Shown here piece after piece: positions 16,124-18,697 of a stretch of 18,697 bases of DNA. Source of the DNA: an uncultured Rhodopirellula sp. (GTDB taxonomy: Bacteria > Planctomycetota > Planctomycetia > Pirellulales > Pirellulaceae); contig CAJXTM010000005.1 in assembly GCA_913061385.1 (NCBI GenBank), positions 1 through 18,697 on the forward strand, in the 5' to 3' direction. Every line of letters starts with the position of its first letter. Positions within the stretch are counted from its first letter, which is position 1. Under the pieces are notes generated by a model that worked only from the letters and a program-made list of their open reading frames with translations, was not told where the DNA came from and did no database searches. The translations under genes and the position numbers were made by a program.

Positions 16124-16783
16124 ATGACTGAACGTTTGATCGCTATCGGTGATATCCACGGCTGCAAACTCGCGTTAGATCGCCTTCTCGACTCGATTGA
16201 ACCGACCGCCAAGGACACCGTCGTGACTCTTGGCGACTACGTGGATCGAGGCCCAGATTCGCGAGGTGTTATCGATCGCCTGGTAAAACTCGGCGGTGAA
16301 ACGCAGCACATTGGCCTGATGGGAAATCACGAAGAAATGATGCTCGAAGTGATACAGCACCACTCCGCCCATGCTTCTTGGTTACAGCATGGCGGCGTCG
16401 ACACTCTCGACAGCTATGGATTTGGCGGCAGTCTGGATTTCCTGCCAGACTCACACTTGGAATTCTTTGAATCACTTCGTGATTTTCATGAAGAGCGAGG
16501 CCATTTCTTCACTCATGCGGCTTATGCACCAAAAATACCGTTAGAAGAACAATCAGCAGATATGCTTCGCTGGCACTCGCTCAACGACGTTGTACCAACG
16601 CCCCACTTGAGCGGGAAGATTGCTGTGGTTGGTCACACGGCAAACAAGGATGGCGAAATACTTAACTTGGGACATCTGATTTGCATCGACACCTTCTGTT
16701 ATGGCGGCGGCTGGCTAACCGCCCTGGATCTTTACAGTGGGCAGACTTGGCAGGCATCGAAAGAGGGTGAGATGCGTAACTGA
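16124..16783 (+). CDS. PPP-family metallophosphatase (serine/threonine phosphatase-like)
   Basis: A 219-residue cytoplasmic enzyme of the calcineurin-like PPP superfamily. The metal-binding signatures are GDIHG (9-13), GDYVDRG (37-43), GNHE (67-70), a lone His131 in FFTHAAYAP and GHT (170-172). Length and motif set match the bacterial PrpA/PrpB-type protein phosphatases and the related ApaH-type dinucleotide hydrolases; PrpA-like is favoured by size, but the substrate cannot be fixed. ATG 16124 places GDIHG close to the N-terminus as in the family. An upstream in-frame ATG at 16025 would add 33 residues with no family likeness. AGAGG at 16106-16110 is 13 nt upstream, a long spacing. It is followed by 176 bp before the BBP7-like gene. 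Confidence 0.93.
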   Translation: MTERLIAIGDIHGCKLALDRLLDSIEPTAKDTVVTLGDYVDRGPDSRGVIDRLVKLGGETQHIGLMGNHEEMMLEVIQHHSAHASWLQHGGVDTLDSYGFGGSLDFLPDSHLEFFESLRDFHEERGHFFTHAAYAPKIPLEEQSADMLRWHSLNDVVPTPHLSGKIAVVGHTANKDGEILNLGHLICIDTFCYGGGWLTALDLYSGQTWQASKEGEMRN

Positions 16784-16875
16784 GTTGTTTAAATTCACGC
16801 AGAGCAGCTGCAGAGCCACCGTGAAACACAGGCTTGCCACAATCGATAAACTTTGCCAATTCAGTTTAACCGGGC

Positions 16876-16888
16876 TGACCGTCACGGT
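16876..16888. repeat. Short inverted repeat GACCG-TCA-CGGTC
   Basis: Five-bp arms around a 3-nt loop lie between the phosphatase and the BBP7-like gene. There is no T run, so it is a poor terminator; it could be part of the leader of the downstream gene. Confidence 0.3.
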
Positions 16889-16907
16889 CGAAGAAAGACA
16901 TTACGGG

Positions 16908-16929
16908 ATCAGGTGCGTCCGCACCCCTG
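16908..16929 (+). promoter_or_regulatory. Hairpin in the probable leader of the BBP7-like gene
   Basis: GGTGC pairs with GCACC, and outer TCA pairs with TGA across a 2-nt bulge. It ends 30 nt before ATG 16960. It may be a terminator remnant of the phosphatase gene or an mRNA stability element; no T run follows. Confidence 0.3.
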
Positions 16930-16959
16930 ACAAATCTTCCGCTCGACCAACATATCAAG

Positions 16960-18697
16960 ATGGACACGAAAAATTCGTTCCTTGGCATCATTCATCAACA
17001 GCTCCTCCGCAAGTGGATCTGTTTGCCTCTCTGCCTGCTAGTGACCCCTGCAGTTGTGCAGGGGCAGGTTCGCAGCAAGAAGCCAGACAGACCCGTCTAC
17101 CAGCCTCGTATCATCTCCCCAATGCCGTCAGCAGAGGTGCCGTCAGCAGAGGTGCCGTCAGCAGAGGTGCCGTCAGCAGAGGTGGCGGGATCACGTCAGG
17201 CTGAATTCGCATTTCGCGAATTTAGCAGGGTAAAGACTCGGACGCGAGATAACGCCACGTCAATTTCCAGCGGCACCGAGTCGCGTCAGGAACCAACGGA
17301 TTTGGTCGACACGCAGCTTGATGATCAGACAGTCTCAAGCGGGATTCCTCCGCTATCCAAGCTGCAGCCACTTCCACTCGCTGATCTGGAATCAGCATTG
17401 CCGATTGCCGGGCAAAGCCAACATCGCTCAGCTATCCAACAGGTGGGCAACACAGAAATCAAATTGATCCCACCAAAGCCAGTCCAGATCAATTCGACCG
17501 ACTCCTCTGCGGGGGAATTTGACCTCAGCGAACCGATTGTGATGGAATCGCTCAGCGCATTGCATGATGCAACATGCGATGGCTGCGACGGTTGCGGGAA
17601 CAACGACTTGTGGAGTTGTGATTCGATGTGTTGCGACGGCATTGACTGCCGTTGCGGCGGGACATTGCACTCTTTGGTTACAAACCATTTCAGGTCAGAC
17701 CGGTGGTTCGCTACTGCTGAACTGATGCTAATGTGGCGTAAGGGTGATCGTTTACCTCCGCTGGTGACTACCGGTCCCACAAACGACATTGCCACCGCTG
17801 GCGCATTGGATGATCCCGACACTGAAATTTTGTTCGGAGAGCAACGCACCCTCAATGATCTCCGCGCGGGCGGCCGCTTTATGATTGGTGCTTGGCTGGA
17901 TGATCGCCAGTGCCAGGCTTTGGTAGGCAGATACTGGTCGGCGGGTCGCGAATCGACACACTTCGCAACCAACCAAGACGAAACGCCCGTCATTACTCGT
18001 CCGTTCCTCAATGTAACGCCGCCATCATCATTTGAGGACACACTTGTGATCGCGTTCCCGGGTGCTACCGAAAACGGAAGAATCAGTGTCAACGGTAGCA
18101 GTGACGTCATGGGTGCAGACCTTTCCATTCATCAATTTCTGTACGGAAAATTTGGTGGCACGATCGACTTGGTCTACGGCTATCAATTCATGCAACTGGA
18201 TGAAGATCTTTCGATTTCAAGCACATCAGTCAACTTGCAGACGGGGCCAACCCCAGTGGGAACAATTATCGACTTGAACGATTCCTTCGAAGCAATCAAT
18301 GAATTCCATGGAGCTCAGGTTGGATTCGCATCACGTTATCGAGAAGGATGCTGGTCGTTCAACTCGCTTATCAAATTCGGCTTTGGTTCATTGAACCGAA
18401 CCGCCAAACGCAATGGCACAACCAAGGTCACGGTTGGCAGTGACACCACGACCACAAACGAAGGCCTGTTAGTGAACAGCAACAATTCTGGCAGGTACTC
18501 GGATCGCACCTTCGGCTGGGTCCCTGAATTAGATGTCTCACTCGGTTATCGGATCACTTCAAATTTAGACGCGACGTTCGGTTACAACCTGATTGCGATG
18601 ACGGACGCCGTGCGAGTATCTGGCACCATTGACCCCGAACTGGCGGTCAACGCCAGTCTGGCGAGCCCAAATGACCCGGCGCGGCCCAGCCCAGACA
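16960..18697 (+). CDS. BBP7-like outer-membrane beta-barrel protein (3' end missing)
   Basis: An open frame of 579 codons with no stop, cut by the window end. A signal peptide (WICLPLCLLVTPAVVQG, cleavage near residue 36) is followed by four perfect PSAEV repeats (56-75) and a low-complexity linker. A Cys cluster follows, with eight Cys at 206, 209, 212, 220, 224, 225, 230 and 232. From residue 248 (RWFATAELMLMWRKG) through LPPLVTTGP (265-273) the sequence matches the start of BBP7-family barrels known from planctomycetes. Alternating hydrophobic and polar strands with aromatic ends follow, e.g. FGGTIDLVYGYQF and LDVSLGYRI. It probably sits in the outer membrane, with the Cys-rich part facing the periplasm or cell surface. 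ATG 16960 is the natural start before the signal peptide; no Shine-Dalgarno is seen. The function of the family is unknown. Confidence 0.88.
   Translation, partial: MDTKNSFLGIIHQQLLRKWICLPLCLLVTPAVVQGQVRSKKPDRPVYQPRIISPMPSAEVPSAEVPSAEVPSAEVAGSRQAEFAFREFSRVKTRTRDNATSISSGTESRQEPTDLVDTQLDDQTVSSGIPPLSKLQPLPLADLESALPIAGQSQHRSAIQQVGNTEIKLIPPKPVQINSTDSSAGEFDLSEPIVMESLSALHDATCDGCDGCGNNDLWSCDSMCCDGIDCRCGGTLHSLVTNHFRSDRWFATAELMLMWRKGDRLPPLVTTGPTNDIATAGALDDPDTEILFGEQRTLNDLRAGGRFMIGAWLDDRQCQALVGRYWSAGRESTHFATNQDETPVITRPFLNVTPPSSFEDTLVIAFPGATENGRISVNGSSDVMGADLSIHQFLYGKFGGTIDLVYGYQFMQLDEDLSISSTSVNLQTGPTPVGTIIDLNDSFEAINEFHGAQVGFASRYREGCWSFNSLIKFGFGSLNRTAKRNGTTKVTVGSDTTTTNEGLLVNSNNSGRYSDRTFGWVPELDVSLGYRITSNLDATFGYNLIAMTDAVRVSGTIDPELAVNASLASPNDPARPSPD
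17125..17184 (+). repeat. Four perfect 15-bp tandem repeats (CCGTCAGCAGAGGTG)
   Basis: Four identical head-to-tail copies, in frame, each coding PSAEV, in the linker just after the signal peptide of the BBP7-like protein. Perfect identity at the DNA level points to recent expansion, so copy number may vary between strains, or may be misassembled from short reads. Confidence 0.97.

Noticed and set aside
15845..16159. 104-residue minus-strand open frame in the divergent gap
   Set aside because: No family likeness, it overlaps the phosphatase start, and it would disrupt the palindrome-bearing promoter region.
17325..18128. 267-residue open frame on the minus strand
   Set aside because: It lies wholly inside the plus-strand BBP7-like frame, which is open for 579 codons with a signal peptide and family motifs. 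The minus frame has no recognisable domain.

Overview
The window looks like a chromosomal contig end from a planctomycete (Planctomycetota, probably Pirellulaceae). The evidence is a secreted dockerin/cadherin-type protein with the 'LxDRRxLA' N-terminal motif, a BBP7-type outer-membrane barrel, a Cys-type sulfatase, a secreted NIPSNAP protein, and weak or absent Shine-Dalgarno sequences at most starts. The first 46 bases are not genomic. They are the end of an Illumina P7 primer, an i7 index and the Nextera/Tn5 read-2 adapter, so biological sequence starts at base 47.

Layout: 329-3295 (+) is a large extracellular protein with a carboxy-terminal dockerin. A convergent 188-bp gap follows, then terC (-). 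terC is divergent from a secreted NIPSNAP protein (+), which is followed by mutS (+). mutS ends tail-to-tail, with a 13-bp overlap, against a secreted sulfatase (-). A 208-bp divergent gap leads into four tightly coupled genes (+, 9753-13393) coding ATPase, permease, ATPase and permease of ABC-2 type. A 342-bp convergent gap without a gene separates this operon from a 688-residue von Willebrand A protein (-). That protein has one membrane anchor whose key residues resemble those of TonB. A 321-bp divergent gap with two palindromic sites leads to a PPP-family phosphatase (+) and then a BBP7-like outer-membrane barrel (+) that runs off the end of the window.

How the genes relate: only the ABC operon is a clear functional unit (stop/start junctions TAATATG, TGATG, GTGA). 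The rest is a mosaic of housekeeping genes (mutS, terC, phosphatase) and cell-envelope or exported proteins typical of planctomycetes. I see no phage, insertion sequence, CRISPR array, rRNA or convincing tRNA. I did not find a clearly new multi-gene system. The most interesting leads are the TonB-like anchor fused to a vWA domain, the Cys cluster plus 15-bp tandem repeats in the BBP7-like protein, and the coupled double ABC-2 operon.
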